From contig CAXXDW010000004.1 of the NCBI GenBank assembly GCA_963665575.2, forward strand, positions 1-64,000: a DNA stretch of 64,000 nt. Reading direction: 5' to 3'. Every line of letters begins with the position of its first letter. Position 1 is the first letter of the stretch. Positions 1-8,887 of the stretch are shown here, one piece after another. Below the pieces are notes generated by a model. That model did no database searches, was not told the origin of the DNA, and saw nothing but the letters and a program-made list of their open reading frames with translations. The stretch comes from Rariloculus sp963665575 (GTDB lineage: Bacteria; Pseudomonadota; Gammaproteobacteria; Steroidobacterales; Rariloculaceae). Position numbers and translations under genes: made by a program.

Positions 1-728
1 CCGGAAAGCGGTCGAGCACGCCGTCGAACATCATGTGGGTCAGAAACACGGTCGTCTCCAGCGGATTACCGACGATATTGCCGAGATTGCCGCGGCCCGG
101 CCAGCCCGCCCTCGCGCACGACGTTCGTTGCGTTGTTCGGGTGCATGAAGATCGGTACGCCGAGCTCCTCGACTTTCGCCCAGAAGACGTCGTACTCGGG
201 TGTTGTCGGCGGTTCGTTCGCGACGTGGCCGCCGATGGACGCGCCGCGATGGTCGAGCTCGTTCACCGCGTATTCGAGCTGCTCGGCGGCCAGGTCGGGA
301 AACTGCAGCGCCACCGAGCTCAACGCAACGAAGCGGTCCGGGTACATCGCGCACCATTCAGCGAGCCCCTCGTCGTGCACCCGGACGATCCGTGCCGCGA
401 GATCGCGATCCTGTGCATACCACCAATAGTTGTTGACGCTCAGCGCCTGGATATCGATGCCCCTCGCATCCATGACTTCGAGCCGGTCGGGCCCGAGCGT
501 CAATCCCGGAAAACCGGGGTTGAACGGCGTCGGCATGCCCTCCGGCAGGATGTCCGCCACCTCGGCAAACACGCAATGTGCGTGGATGTCGACGATGGTC
601 ACCGGTTCGCCGCCGACGGTGACGTCCCGGCGCGCAGATTGCGCCAGACCCGGCAGCGCGCCGCCCGCGAGCCAGGCGCCGACGGTCGCGTGGCCGGCCG
701 TTCGAAGGAAGTCTCTTCGATTTGACAT
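1..728 (-). pseudogene. Tat-exported amidohydrolase (ACMSD-like), frameshifted and cut by the window edge
   Basis: Metal-dependent hydrolase or decarboxylase of the amidohydrolase-2 (aminocarboxymuconate-semialdehyde decarboxylase-like) type. The start at 728 gives MSNRRDFLRTAGHATVG, a twin-arginine leader, and has a GGGGGAG ribosome site just upstream. After the leader comes DIHAHC, the first metal-binding HxH. The reading frame stops at 66, but the next frame continues with family-like sequence (GRGNLGNIVGNPLETTVF, then HMMFDGVLDRFP) to the window edge. Removing one G of the GGG at 96-98 joins the frames. Either a real +1 mutation or a sequencing error. The C-terminal half lies outside the window. 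Substrate unknown. Confidence 0.75.
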
Positions 729-796
729 GATCTCCCCCTGTACCTGCTGTGGCGGGCAGCCGGCGAAACCGGACCGGCACCGCATGAACGTTTTGA

Positions 797-1990
797 CTAT
801 ACCCCGGGAGCAGCGAGCGCGGGAATCGAGCCGTAAAGCGCCTGCTCGAACCGCCGGTAGACGTCAATGCAGGCCGGGTCGGCAAACGGGCTGAACTGCA
901 TGAGAAGGACCGCCCCGATCCCCGCCCGTGGATCGACCCAGAAGTAGGTATTCCATATTCCGGCCCAGCCATAGCTGCCGGCCGCGCGCCCGCCGGGCTG
1001 GCCGCGGGTCTCGATCGCGAAGCCGAAGCCGAAGCGCTGCCCGCCGTCAAGAAACAGGAAGTCGTTGCTGTATCCCGGCGCGATCGTCGCCTGACGCTCA
1101 GCCATGCGGTCGCCGATCTGGTTTTCGCTCATCGAGTCGATGGCGGCCCTGTCGATCAGGCGAACGCTGCCGACGCGCCCGCGGTTCAGGAAGAACCGCA
1201 CGAACCTCAGCCAGTCCGACGCCGTCGAGTACAGCCCTCCCCCGCCGCGCGGCGGATTGCCGCTGCTTTCGGTGACACGCTCCCGGAACGCTCCGTGGAT
1301 ACGGTAGTGCGCCGCAACCAGCCGGTCCGGATTCGCCGGCAGATCGAAACCTGTCGTCAGCATGTCCAGGGGACCGAATATCCGTTCGGCGAAGAACTCG
1401 TCGAGACGTCTCCCGGAAACCGACTCGACGACCCGGCCGGCGATGTCAGTGCTCACGCCATAACCGAACTTCTCGCCAGGCGGTCGCACGAGAAAGGGGG
1501 GAGGCTGCAGGGGATCGGGCCGATCCCCGGAAACCGCCCTGAGCGGTGCATCGAGAAACCAGTAGCCGTAACCGGAGGTGTGCGTCAGCAACTGTCGGAC
1601 GGTTACGGGCCGAGTGGACCTGCTTGTCGTGACCGCACCGGTGCGGGCATCGAAGGATTCGAGTACTTCCGGTTGCCGGTAGGAAGCGAGATACGCCGCA
1701 AGCGGGACATCGAGATCCACTCGGCCTTCGTCCACCAGCATCATGACCGCAAGGGAGGTGACGGCCTTGGTCATCGAGGCGATCCGGAAGATACCGTCGA
1801 CATCCATCGGCCGCGGCCCGGATGTCCGTGCAAGTCCCGCGGCGCCCTCGTACACGCAGCCGGCCGGATCCGTGACGGCCGCGACGACCCCGGGAACCTG
1901 ACCGGCTTCGACGGCGCCGTTCAGGACAGCGTCGAGCGCGCCGCGATCGAGCGTCGGGTGATCTGTGCGACTAGTCCGTGCGCTCCGCAT
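797..1990 (-). CDS. Beta-lactamase-fold serine hydrolase (class C / EstB-like)
   Basis: Serine hydrolase of the beta-lactamase/transpeptidase-like family, which includes esterases, D-aminopeptidases and class C beta-lactamases. The nucleophile motif SMTK (SxxK) lies in FRIASMTKAVTSLAV, about 70 residues from the chosen start. Further on, YGVSTDIAGRVVESVSG fits the second (YxN/YxxS) motif region, and FGFGFAIETRGQPGG precedes the HxG-like GSYGWAG. No Sec leader is obvious, so a cytoplasmic esterase is plausible. The start at 1990 (MRSARTS) overlaps the end of the YceI gene by 20 bases, so coupling is likely. An upstream Met at 2035 is possible. Substrate not predictable. Confidence 0.8.
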   Translation of the reverse strand: MRSARTSRTDHPTLDRGALDAVLNGAVEAGQVPGVVAAVTDPAGCVYEGAAGLARTSGPRPMDVDGIFRIASMTKAVTSLAVMMLVDEGRVDLDVPLAAYLASYRQPEVLESFDARTGAVTTSRSTRPVTVRQLLTHTSGYGYWFLDAPLRAVSGDRPDPLQPPPFLVRPPGEKFGYGVSTDIAGRVVESVSGRRLDEFFAERIFGPLDMLTTGFDLPANPDRLVAAHYRIHGAFRERVTESSGNPPRGGGGLYSTASDWLRFVRFFLNRGRVGSVRLIDRAAIDSMSENQIGDRMAERQATIAPGYSNDFLFLDGGQRFGFGFAIETRGQPGGRAAGSYGWAGIWNTYFWVDPRAGIGAVLLMQFSPFADPACIDVYRRFEQALYGSIPALAAPGV

Positions 1991-2624
1991 GGATCTCGTA
2001 GACGAAGTCCATGTCCTCGCCAACCTGTACCGCACCCATCATCACGCTGAACGGCGTCATGCCGAGCGCTTCGTGACCCAGGGTGAACGAGCCGCTCGCG
2101 ACGAGACCGTCACCGTCGACGACGATCTCGGTCGGAAGGGTGACCTCGATCGTGCGGTCGAGAATCTCGATGGAGAGGTCGATCGACGCGTCCGCGCCGG
2201 GCCCCGTCCAGTTGCTCCCGCTGACGCGAATTGACGGAAACCGCTCTCCGTCGAGGACCGCTTCGGTGAGCATGTTTTCACGCGTTCCCTCGATGTCCTC
2301 GGCCGACGGAACGGAACTGAACTCCTCGCCGTACAGGTTCCTGAGTTCGGGATCGTCGATGATCAGCACGGCCACGGGAAACTCGAATTCGAACGACGAC
2401 TGCGACGGATCGGCAGCGAGGTTGACGGTGCCGTCGAGCGCCGCGACGGAGATCACATGGCTGTGACCGAACCGCGCCATCGGACCGGCCCGATAGATGC
2501 GCCAGTGGATGTCGCTGCGCTCGGCATCGATCTCGTACGCTCCGGGGGCGCCGTCCTCCTGAGCGGCCGCCGTGCCGGCCGCCGCCATCGCGGCATGCAA
2601 CCCGCAGATCCAAAGGTATCTCAT
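1971..2624 (-). CDS. YceI-like periplasmic lipid-binding-fold protein
   Basis: Exported protein of the YceI family, a lipocalin-like beta barrel that binds isoprenoid or other amphiphilic ligands. The start at 2624 has a strong GGAAGG site and gives a Sec leader (MRYLWICGLHAAMAAAG, cleavage after AAAQ). Family features are the N-terminal YEIDAERSDIHWRIYRAGPM, the GHSH segment, and SGSFTLGHEALGMTPFS near the end. About 217 aa, a usual size for the family. It is followed by and overlaps the serine hydrolase gene. Ligand unknown. Confidence 0.8.
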   Translation of the reverse strand: MRYLWICGLHAAMAAAGTAAAQEDGAPGAYEIDAERSDIHWRIYRAGPMARFGHSHVISVAALDGTVNLAADPSQSSFEFEFPVAVLIIDDPELRNLYGEEFSSVPSAEDIEGTRENMLTEAVLDGERFPSIRVSGSNWTGPGADASIDLSIEILDRTIEVTLPTEIVVDGDGLVASGSFTLGHEALGMTPFSVMMGAVQVGEDMDFVYEIHAERTD

Positions 2625-2857
2625 GCGCACTTCCTTCCGCTCCCGAGTCATCCGCCACGGTTTGAAGCGGCGAAGCTTACCACGCGTCGACGTCCGCCCG
2701 GACGCCGCTGCAACGGCCTGCCGGCGTCCGATCGGCGAGTGTTGCGACCGCGGTAGCAATGACCTGCCGGCGCCGCACGAAACGCAAGGAATCTTGACAA
2801 ATCCCGCACCAGCAGGGCTTTCTGCAAGGATCGATCGGTGGTAACGTTGGAGCGGAC

Positions 2858-3523
2858 GTGTGCGAAATGAGAAACCGTAACGTGAAGTCGAGCGTGCTCA
2901 GGCTGGCGGCTGCGGCCGGTTGCGGCTTGCTCGTGGGTTGCTCCTCGTCCGTCGTCGTCCTTTCGGACTTCCCCACCCCGCTGATCGAACCGTTGCCGGT
3001 CCGCATGGGCGTCATATACGACGCGGAACTGTACGACTTCGTTCACGCCGAGCAGATCCCGCAGCAATCCATCTGGACGATCCAGTTGGGCGACGCCAAT
3101 ATCGCAATGCTCGAACCGTTGTTCGGTGCGATGTTCCTCGAGACCCGGGAAGTCGAGGACCTCCCGGTGGGTCCCGTCGATATCGCGAGCCTCGACGGCG
3201 TGATCCATCCCGTGCTGCAGCGATTCGAATTCGATGTCCCGATCGGTCAGCGCGACGAGTTCGTCGAGGTCTGGATGCAGTACGGGCTGTCGCTCTATGA
3301 ACCGGACGGCCAGCTCGTTGTCGAATGGACCGTGAGCGGTTACGGCAAGTCGGAGCTCGCCAGGAACCGGGAACAATCCGTCGAACGCGCGGCGATCGTG
3401 GCAATGCGGGAAGTGGGAGCGGCGATTTCCACACAGTTTTCCGAACAGGCCGAAGTCGCGTATTGGCTGGAGGAAAGGCAGAATGAATCCGCATTGGCAG
3501 TCGATTCAAGAATCGCCAATTAG
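2858..3523 (+). CDS. Uncharacterised outer-membrane lipoprotein
   Basis: Lipoprotein of about 221 aa. The leader VKSSVLRLAAAAGCG ends in the lipobox LLVGC and is followed by Ser residues, which favour outer-membrane sorting. The mature part is mixed alpha/beta and ends in a long helix (QSVERAAIVAMREVGAAIS), reminiscent of transport-auxiliary or LptE-like lipoproteins, but I cannot assign a family. The GTG start at 2858 is chosen for the TGGAG five bases upstream; ATG at 2867 is the alternative. The gene overlaps the next lipoprotein gene by 41 bases and heads an envelope-protein cluster that runs to the prc protease. Confidence 0.7.
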   Translation: MCEMRNRNVKSSVLRLAAAAGCGLLVGCSSSVVVLSDFPTPLIEPLPVRMGVIYDAELYDFVHAEQIPQQSIWTIQLGDANIAMLEPLFGAMFLETREVEDLPVGPVDIASLDGVIHPVLQRFEFDVPIGQRDEFVEVWMQYGLSLYEPDGQLVVEWTVSGYGKSELARNREQSVERAAIVAMREVGAAISTQFSEQAEVAYWLEERQNESALAVDSRIAN

Positions 3524-4221
3524 GTCGCTCCGATCGGCGCGCCTCGTAGTGGCGCTTGCGGCGGGCTCCGTGCTCATGAGCGGCTGCGGCGTCACCTCGC
3601 TCATGGAACCCTACAAGCAAACCGATGCCGTCATCGGTTCCGGCGAACAGGTCGTCGTCCTCGCCCGCAAGCATCACGCGAGCCACGAGGCGGAAGGCGA
3701 TTTCGTCGAATGCATCAGCGACGCGCTCGCGCGCGGCGACAACGGAATCGAAGTGCACCCGTCCACGCAGTTCGAAGACATGATGTACCCCTGGTTCGAG
3801 CCTTCGACAGCGCCGCTCGACACGAGCGAACTTGGCGAACTGCTCGACAGGGCCGGGCGTTCTCGAGCAGGTGCAGACGACCGGTGTGCGCTTCCTGATC
3901 TGGCTCGACGGCTCCACCGACCGCGTATCGAGCGGCGGCGGCATCACCTGCGCTGCGGGCGTCGGCGGAGCCGGTTGCATGGGGCTCGCCTGGTGGGAAG
4001 ACGACGCCACGTACGACGCCACCGTCTGGGACATCCACGAACTGTCGAACACGGGCACCATTCACGCGGATTTCTCGGGCCGATCGGTCATGCCGGCGAT
4101 CATCATTCCGCTGCCGTTCATCGCCCGACCGCAGGCGAAGGCCTGCCGCGGACTGACCGAGCAGCTCGAGCAGTTCCTGACCTCACCAGCCGGTGACGGC
4201 GAGGGAATCAATCTCGGCTGA
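3483..4221 (+). pseudogene. Uncharacterised lipoprotein, interrupted by a +1 frameshift
   Basis: The first frame encodes a lipoprotein leader with lipobox LMSGC and continues to LGELLDRAG. The frame shifted by one base continues with GVLEQVQTTGVRFLIWLDGS and a Cys/Gly-rich segment (CAAGVGGAGCMGLAWW) to a stop at 4221. Deleting C3858, or one G of 3855-3857, makes one continuous protein of about 245 aa. Both parts read as genuine protein, so the break is recent or a sequencing error. No known function recognised. Located between the lipoprotein at 2858 and the coiled-coil gene, probably in one operon. Confidence 0.65.
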
Positions 4222-4254
4222 GATCCGGCGACCGGGCTGCGGAGGACCATTGAC

Positions 4255-4935
4255 GTGGCCAACGGCATACCAACCCTCCACGACGCAACCACGGAACCGG
4301 TCGACGTCCGCGCGACGCAGGAACGCGATGACCCATCACCGAGTGCCACGCAGAAATCACCTGCCGGCCGCGGCACCGACGGCGCAGATCCATCCGCAAG
4401 CAATCTCGCCGAAATTGCGCGCCGCTGCAACGATCTCGAACAGCGTCTGGCCGCGAGCGCAACTGCGATCGACACACTGGCCCGCCAGCTTGGCATGACC
4501 CAGCAGGCCGTGATCGAAGCCAACGATGCCCGGCAATCATTGATGCAGGAACTGCGTGAATGCGACGAGCGGCTCGCGGCCCTGGAGCACATGTCCGGCG
4601 GCGGCGGAAAACCACGGCGCCTGCGCAAGGAGATTCGGCAACGCGACCTCGAGATAGAGTCGCTGTCCGGATACATCGAAAGCCGTCGCAGCCACTGGGA
4701 GGACATGGAAGCGCTCATCGCCTCCAAGAGCAGCCGCATCGACGAGCTCGAGCAGGAACTCGGGCAACGGGTCGAGCGCGAAGAACGCGCGGAGCGATTC
4801 GCCCGGCAGGAGTCGCAGCGCGCCAGCGAACTCAGAACCCAACTCGAAAAGTTGAGTTCCGGAAAGCACGAACGTCCCGCCGAGACGAAGCCCGAGACCG
4901 CGCCGGCGGCAGCGCAGCACAAGGACGAGTCCTGA
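4255..4935 (+). CDS. Coiled-coil hypothetical protein
   Basis: A 226-aa protein with no leader or membrane segment. The first 48 residues are Pro/Ser/Asp-rich and look disordered. Residues about 50-205 form long heptad-rich helices (EIARRCNDLEQRLAASATAI, then DELEQELGQRVEREERAERF), interrupted by a GGGG hinge near residue 115. The tail is Lys/Glu/Ala-rich. The GTG start is supported by GGAGG 10 bases upstream. A scaffolding or structural role is plausible, but no family is recognised. It follows two lipoprotein genes and is 11 bases from the next membrane-protein gene. Confidence 0.7.
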   Translation: MANGIPTLHDATTEPVDVRATQERDDPSPSATQKSPAGRGTDGADPSASNLAEIARRCNDLEQRLAASATAIDTLARQLGMTQQAVIEANDARQSLMQELRECDERLAALEHMSGGGGKPRRLRKEIRQRDLEIESLSGYIESRRSHWEDMEALIASKSSRIDELEQELGQRVEREERAERFARQESQRASELRTQLEKLSSGKHERPAETKPETAPAAAQHKDES

Positions 4936-4946
4936 AAGGAGCGACA

Positions 4947-5204
4947 ATGCACGGACGCCTCAGGAATGAAGCGATTCTCACGGGCCTGCTGCTCGCATTC
5001 GGGATGTTCGTCCTGCCGGTCGCGATCTACTTCGTCGGCCAGCAAGTCATCGGCGAATACGAGGGCAGCGGCGCGGTCGGTTTGGTTGTCGAGCTCTGGT
5101 CGGCGCTGGTCCGAGCCGACGCCGTCGCGTGGGCTCTCGTACTGAGTCCCTACTTCATCGTGCAATTACTGCGGCTGACCTGGAAGATGTGGCGGTGGAC
5201 TTGA
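4947..5204 (+). CDS. Small two-helix inner-membrane protein
   Basis: 85 residues with two hydrophobic segments: ILTGLLLAFGMFVLPVAIYF (about 10-29) and AWALVLSPYFIVQLLRLTW (about 61-79). The C-terminus is basic and aromatic (KMWRWT). An AAGGAG site lies six bases before the ATG. The gene directly follows the coiled-coil gene and lies about 80 bases before prc. Function unknown; it may anchor the coiled-coil partner. A spurious longer frame through this region is rejected because this start has the good ribosome site. Confidence 0.7.
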   Translation: MHGRLRNEAILTGLLLAFGMFVLPVAIYFVGQQVIGEYEGSGAVGLVVELWSALVRADAVAWALVLSPYFIVQLLRLTWKMWRWT

Positions 5205-5281
5205 TTCGCCAGCGCAAGGAACCGAAACTAGGCAGTCGCATTCTGGCACTGTGCCGTCAGCGTGTGTTTCAAGGAGGTAAC

Positions 5282-7348
5282 GTGAAGGAGAAACTCTGCC
5301 GCCTGTCGATCGGCGCTGTACTCTGGGCGGTATGCCTGAGTGCCACGGCCGACCTCGAACCGCTGACTCCGTTACAGATGGCTGAAAGGCACCCGACGAT
5401 CAGCCAGAACGTCTCCAAACTCATCGAAGAACTGCACTACGCGCGGCCTCGGCTCGACAATTCCCTCTCCTCGGCGATCCTCGATCTTTATCTGGACACG
5501 CTCGACGGCAATCGCATGTACTTCCTGGCCCGCGATATCGCCGCGTTCGGCCGCTACCGATACGAATTTGACGAGCGCGCGCGCAACGGCCAGCTCGATC
5601 CGGTGTTCGAAATATTCAACGTATTCCGGGAGCGCACGAAGGAACGCATAACCCACGCGCTCGAGCTCGTCGCCGTAGAGCCGGATTTCGCGCTCAACGA
5701 GTCGTATCGATTCGACCGCACGGATCTCGCATGGCCCGTCACCGAGGCGGACATTCGCGAAATCTGGCGACGCAAGGTCAAGAGCGATGGCCTGAGTCTC
5801 GTGCTGGCCGGCGAAAGCTGGGAGGAGGCGAAGGAAACCCTGACCCAGCGTTACGAGCGCCTCTACAGGCGAGTGCAGCAACTGACCGCCGACGACGTGT
5901 TCGAGACGTTCATGAACGCCGTTGCACACACGATGGATCCGCATTCGAGCTACCTCTCGCCGCGGCAGAGCGAGGAATACCGGATTCAGATGAGCCTGTC
6001 CTACGACGGCATCGGCGCTCGACTGCAACTGCAGGACGACTACGTCACGATCATGGAAATCATCCCCGGCGGCCCGGCAGCGGCCGACGGGCGCCTCAAG
6101 CCCGAAGACCGCATCACCGCGGTAGCCGAGGGTGAAGACGGAGACTTCGTCGACGTGATCGGCTGGCGCCTCGACGATGTCGTGCAGATTATCCGCGGAC
6201 CCGGAGGAACGCTGGTCCGGCTGCAGATTCTGTCCGGCGGTGCGGCGCCCGGTACGCCGCAAAACGTCATCGCACTGACTCGTGACAAGATCACACTCGA
6301 GGAACAGGCAGCGAAAAAGAGCGTCGTGGATGTGCCGTTCGAGGGGCAATCCTACAAGGTCGGCGTGATCGAGGTTCCAAGCTTCTATCAGGACTTCGCC
6401 GCACGCAGCCGCGGCGACGAGGACTACGTCAGCACGTCGCGCGATGTCGCCCGGCTGATCGGCGAGCTCGAGGCCGAAGGCATCGACGGCATCGTGATGG
6501 ACCTGCGCAACAACGGCGGCGGCCATCTGTCCGAAGCTACCGAACTCAGCGGTCTGTTCATCGATCGCGGACCCGTCGTGCAGCTTCGCGAGACCCGCGG
6601 CAACACCCAGGTACTCGACGACCCGAGCCCCACTGCCATCTACGATGGTCCCCTGGCCGTGCTGGTCGATCGCTACAGCGCGAGCGCGTCGGAGATCTTC
6701 GCGGCCGCCATACAGGACTACGAACGCGGCGTCATCATCGGCCAGCAAACCTTCGGCAAGGGGACCGTGCAGAACCTGTTCAACCTCGACCAGGTCATGC
6801 GGGGCACGAACAACGGCCAGCTCACGCTGACAGTCGGAAAGTACTACCGCGTCACCGGCGAGAGCACGCAGAACCGCGGCGTCATACCTGACATCCAGTT
6901 GCCGTCGCTGGTCGATACGGAAACGGTCGGAGAGAGCACGCGTGAAACCGCCCTCCCCTGGGATCGCATCGAACCGACGCGCTTCAGGGCGGAATCCTCG
7001 CTCGACAGCTCGATCGCGGCGCTGCAGAACCGGCAGATCGACCAGTTCGCCGACGATCCGGACTTTCGCTACCTGCGCCGTAATGTCGCAGCGTTCGAGG
7101 AGGCTCGCGAGCAGACGTCGGTATCGCTAAATCTTGTCGAGCGCGAAGCGGAGCGTGAAACGACGGAGCAGGAACGCCTCGACCGGGAAAACCAGCGGCG
7201 CATTGAACTTGGGCTTGAACCCGCTGAGACCATCGACGAGCTTGAGGATGCGGGCTCGACTTCGGAAATCCTGCTGTCTCAGGCAACCCGCATGGTTGCC
7301 GAGATTGCATCGCTGGTCGACAGGCCGGAGATCGCTCGTACGCAGTAG
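5282..7348 (+). CDS. prc: Carboxy-terminal processing (tail-specific) protease, S41 family
   Basis: Periplasmic Prc/Tsp peptidase that degrades proteins with hydrophobic C-terminal tails and trims penicillin-binding proteins and lipoproteins. GTG start at 5282 with AAGGAGG seven bases upstream; 688 aa, close to the E. coli length. Leader to about residue 25 (ends SATADL), a helical N-terminal vault, and a PDZ domain around 230-330 (YDGIGARLQLQDDYVTIME). The catalytic block is RYSASASEIFAAAIQDYERG with Ser468, Asp479 and Lys493 in FGKGTVQ. The spacings of 11 and 25 match the E. coli Ser/Asp/Lys arrangement. The Lys-rich DUF3340-like C-terminal region is present. Confidence 0.93.
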   Translation: MKEKLCRLSIGAVLWAVCLSATADLEPLTPLQMAERHPTISQNVSKLIEELHYARPRLDNSLSSAILDLYLDTLDGNRMYFLARDIAAFGRYRYEFDERARNGQLDPVFEIFNVFRERTKERITHALELVAVEPDFALNESYRFDRTDLAWPVTEADIREIWRRKVKSDGLSLVLAGESWEEAKETLTQRYERLYRRVQQLTADDVFETFMNAVAHTMDPHSSYLSPRQSEEYRIQMSLSYDGIGARLQLQDDYVTIMEIIPGGPAAADGRLKPEDRITAVAEGEDGDFVDVIGWRLDDVVQIIRGPGGTLVRLQILSGGAAPGTPQNVIALTRDKITLEEQAAKKSVVDVPFEGQSYKVGVIEVPSFYQDFAARSRGDEDYVSTSRDVARLIGELEAEGIDGIVMDLRNNGGGHLSEATELSGLFIDRGPVVQLRETRGNTQVLDDPSPTAIYDGPLAVLVDRYSASASEIFAAAIQDYERGVIIGQQTFGKGTVQNLFNLDQVMRGTNNGQLTLTVGKYYRVTGESTQNRGVIPDIQLPSLVDTETVGESTRETALPWDRIEPTRFRAESSLDSSIAALQNRQIDQFADDPDFRYLRRNVAAFEEAREQTSVSLNLVEREAERETTEQERLDRENQRRIELGLEPAETIDELEDAGSTSEILLSQATRMVAEIASLVDRPEIARTQ

Positions 7349-7454
7349 TTGACCTGCCGAGCGGCGCCTCCCGACGAGACCTGCGCTCTTCGGCAGCGCA
7401 ACGGCCATGGAATCGCTCCGGGCGACAGTCCGGGTGGGCACCGGGCGGCACGGG

Positions 7455-7928
7455 CTAGCGAAAGCGATGGCCAATCTCGAGCAGGTAGTCCAACCACTTG
7501 TTCAGCATGATGTTGCTGTGCCAGCGCCGGTCCAGTTCGACCGAGTGACCGTTGGCGAGTGCCCTCAGGACCGCGTGACGGTGCGACGTACACACGCCCC
7601 TGGCCTCCGCAAGCCGCGCATCGTGATATAGCCGCACCGTGAGGTCGGGGTCCGCAATACACTCGGCCTCGCCTTCCTCGAACCAATAGGTTAGCTGCAA
7701 TGTCGTGGTGTAGGGTTCACGGCGCGTGCATTCGAGATACAGATCGCAGTCGTCGGCAACCGACGACAGCCACGGCGTGTTCATGAAGCTCAGATCGCCG
7801 ACGAGCTGACGGAACTTCATGTAGTTACTTTCGTAGATCGTCATCAGCCCGGTGAAGCTGCCGGGCCGATATACGCACTGCGGCACGATCAGGCTGTCTG
7901 CGAAAGCGGTGTCGACGGTGTGCTCCAT
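7455..7928 (-). CDS. DUF1249 (YqiB-like) protein
   Basis: 157-aa cytoplasmic protein of the DUF1249/YqiB family, which in enterobacteria is encoded near cpdA. It begins MEHTVDTAFADSLIVPQCVY. Typical family features are the segment YESNYMKFRQLVGDL, the Arg-containing LECTRREPYTTTLQLTYWF and the C-terminal NKWLDYLLEIGHRF. No ribosome site is obvious. It lies downstream of ppsR in the same direction with an 85-base gap. Function not established for the family. Confidence 0.85.
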   Translation of the reverse strand: MEHTVDTAFADSLIVPQCVYRPGSFTGLMTIYESNYMKFRQLVGDLSFMNTPWLSSVADDCDLYLECTRREPYTTTLQLTYWFEEGEAECIADPDLTVRLYHDARLAEARGVCTSHRHAVLRALANGHSVELDRRWHSNIMLNKWLDYLLEIGHRFR

Positions 7929-8013
7929 GGCCCGAGAATGCCACAGCCGGCAGCCGCGAACCAAGACCTGAAAGGTCCGCCGGGACCAGGAAAGTTCCGA
8001 TGGGTCCGGGGCC

Positions 8014-8838
8014 TCAGGGCCGTACGCGGCGCTGGACACCCGTGTCGTTGAGGATCGTGCTCGCGATTTCCTCGACCGAGGAGTGCGTGGTATCCACGTA
8101 AGGAATCCTGAAGCGCTCGAACAGCGCCTCCGCGGCGCGAAGCTCAAAGTTGATCTGCTGAACGGTTGCGTAGCGGCCGTGCGAGCGCCGCTCCAGCCGG
8201 ATCTGTCGCAGGCGATCCGGTGCAATGGTGAGCCCGTATAGCTTGGCCCGGTAGGGCGCGAGCCCGCGAGGCATATCGTTCGTTTCGAGATCCTCTTCGG
8301 CGAGCGGGTAATTCGCCGCAAATATTCCGTACTGCAACGCGAGATACAGGCAGGTTGGCGTCTTCCCCGAGCGGGAAACGCCGACGAGCACCACATCCGC
8401 CCTGTCGTAATCGCGCAGGGCGTGCCCGTCGTCCGCCGCCAGCGCGTAGTTGGTGGCCTCGATGCGCTGGTCGTATTTCGTCTCGTCGACCATGCCGTGA
8501 GCGCGGCCGGGCGTATGCGAAGAGACGCTCTGCAGTTCCGCCTCCAGGGGGCCCAGAAACGCCTCGAACACATCAAGAACCAGACCGTTGCACTTGAGCA
8601 GCACCGACCGCACCTCATCCTGCACAAAGCTCGCGATCACGATCGGCCGAAGGCCCTCTTCGTCAGCGATCCGATCGATCGTTTCAGCCAGCCGCTCAGC
8701 CTTGTCAATGGTGTCAACGAATGGCACAGTCATCTGACTGAATTGGACGCCATCGAACTGGGTCAGAAGACTGTGTCCAAGCGTCTCGGCAGTGACGCCG
8801 GTCTGATCGGACACGAACAGTACGGTGCGTTGGGTCAT
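8014..8838 (-). CDS. ppsR: PEP synthase regulatory protein (bifunctional kinase/pyrophosphorylase, DUF299)
   Basis: Regulates PEP synthase by ADP-dependent phosphorylation and Pi-dependent dephosphorylation of a threonine next to the catalytic His. The 274-aa protein carries the nucleotide-binding P-loop-like GVSRSGKT at residues 153-160 and the family N-terminus RTVLFVSDQTGVTAETLG. It is divergent from ppsA with 49 bases between the starts, the standard arrangement for enzyme and regulator. Family length is normal (about 270). Confidence 0.95.
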   Translation of the reverse strand: MTQRTVLFVSDQTGVTAETLGHSLLTQFDGVQFSQMTVPFVDTIDKAERLAETIDRIADEEGLRPIVIASFVQDEVRSVLLKCNGLVLDVFEAFLGPLEAELQSVSSHTPGRAHGMVDETKYDQRIEATNYALAADDGHALRDYDRADVVLVGVSRSGKTPTCLYLALQYGIFAANYPLAEEDLETNDMPRGLAPYRAKLYGLTIAPDRLRQIRLERRSHGRYATVQQINFELRAAEALFERFRIPYVDTTHSSVEEIASTILNDTGVQRRVRP

Positions 8839-8887
8839 GACCCGGGCTATTGTTCACTTCTGCCGGGCCATGACAAGAGAGCTTTGC

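Noticed and set aside
1295..2050. Plus-strand frame opposite the serine hydrolase
   Set aside because: No recognisable motifs and low-complexity Arg/Gly composition; the opposite strand has SMTK and other family motifs.
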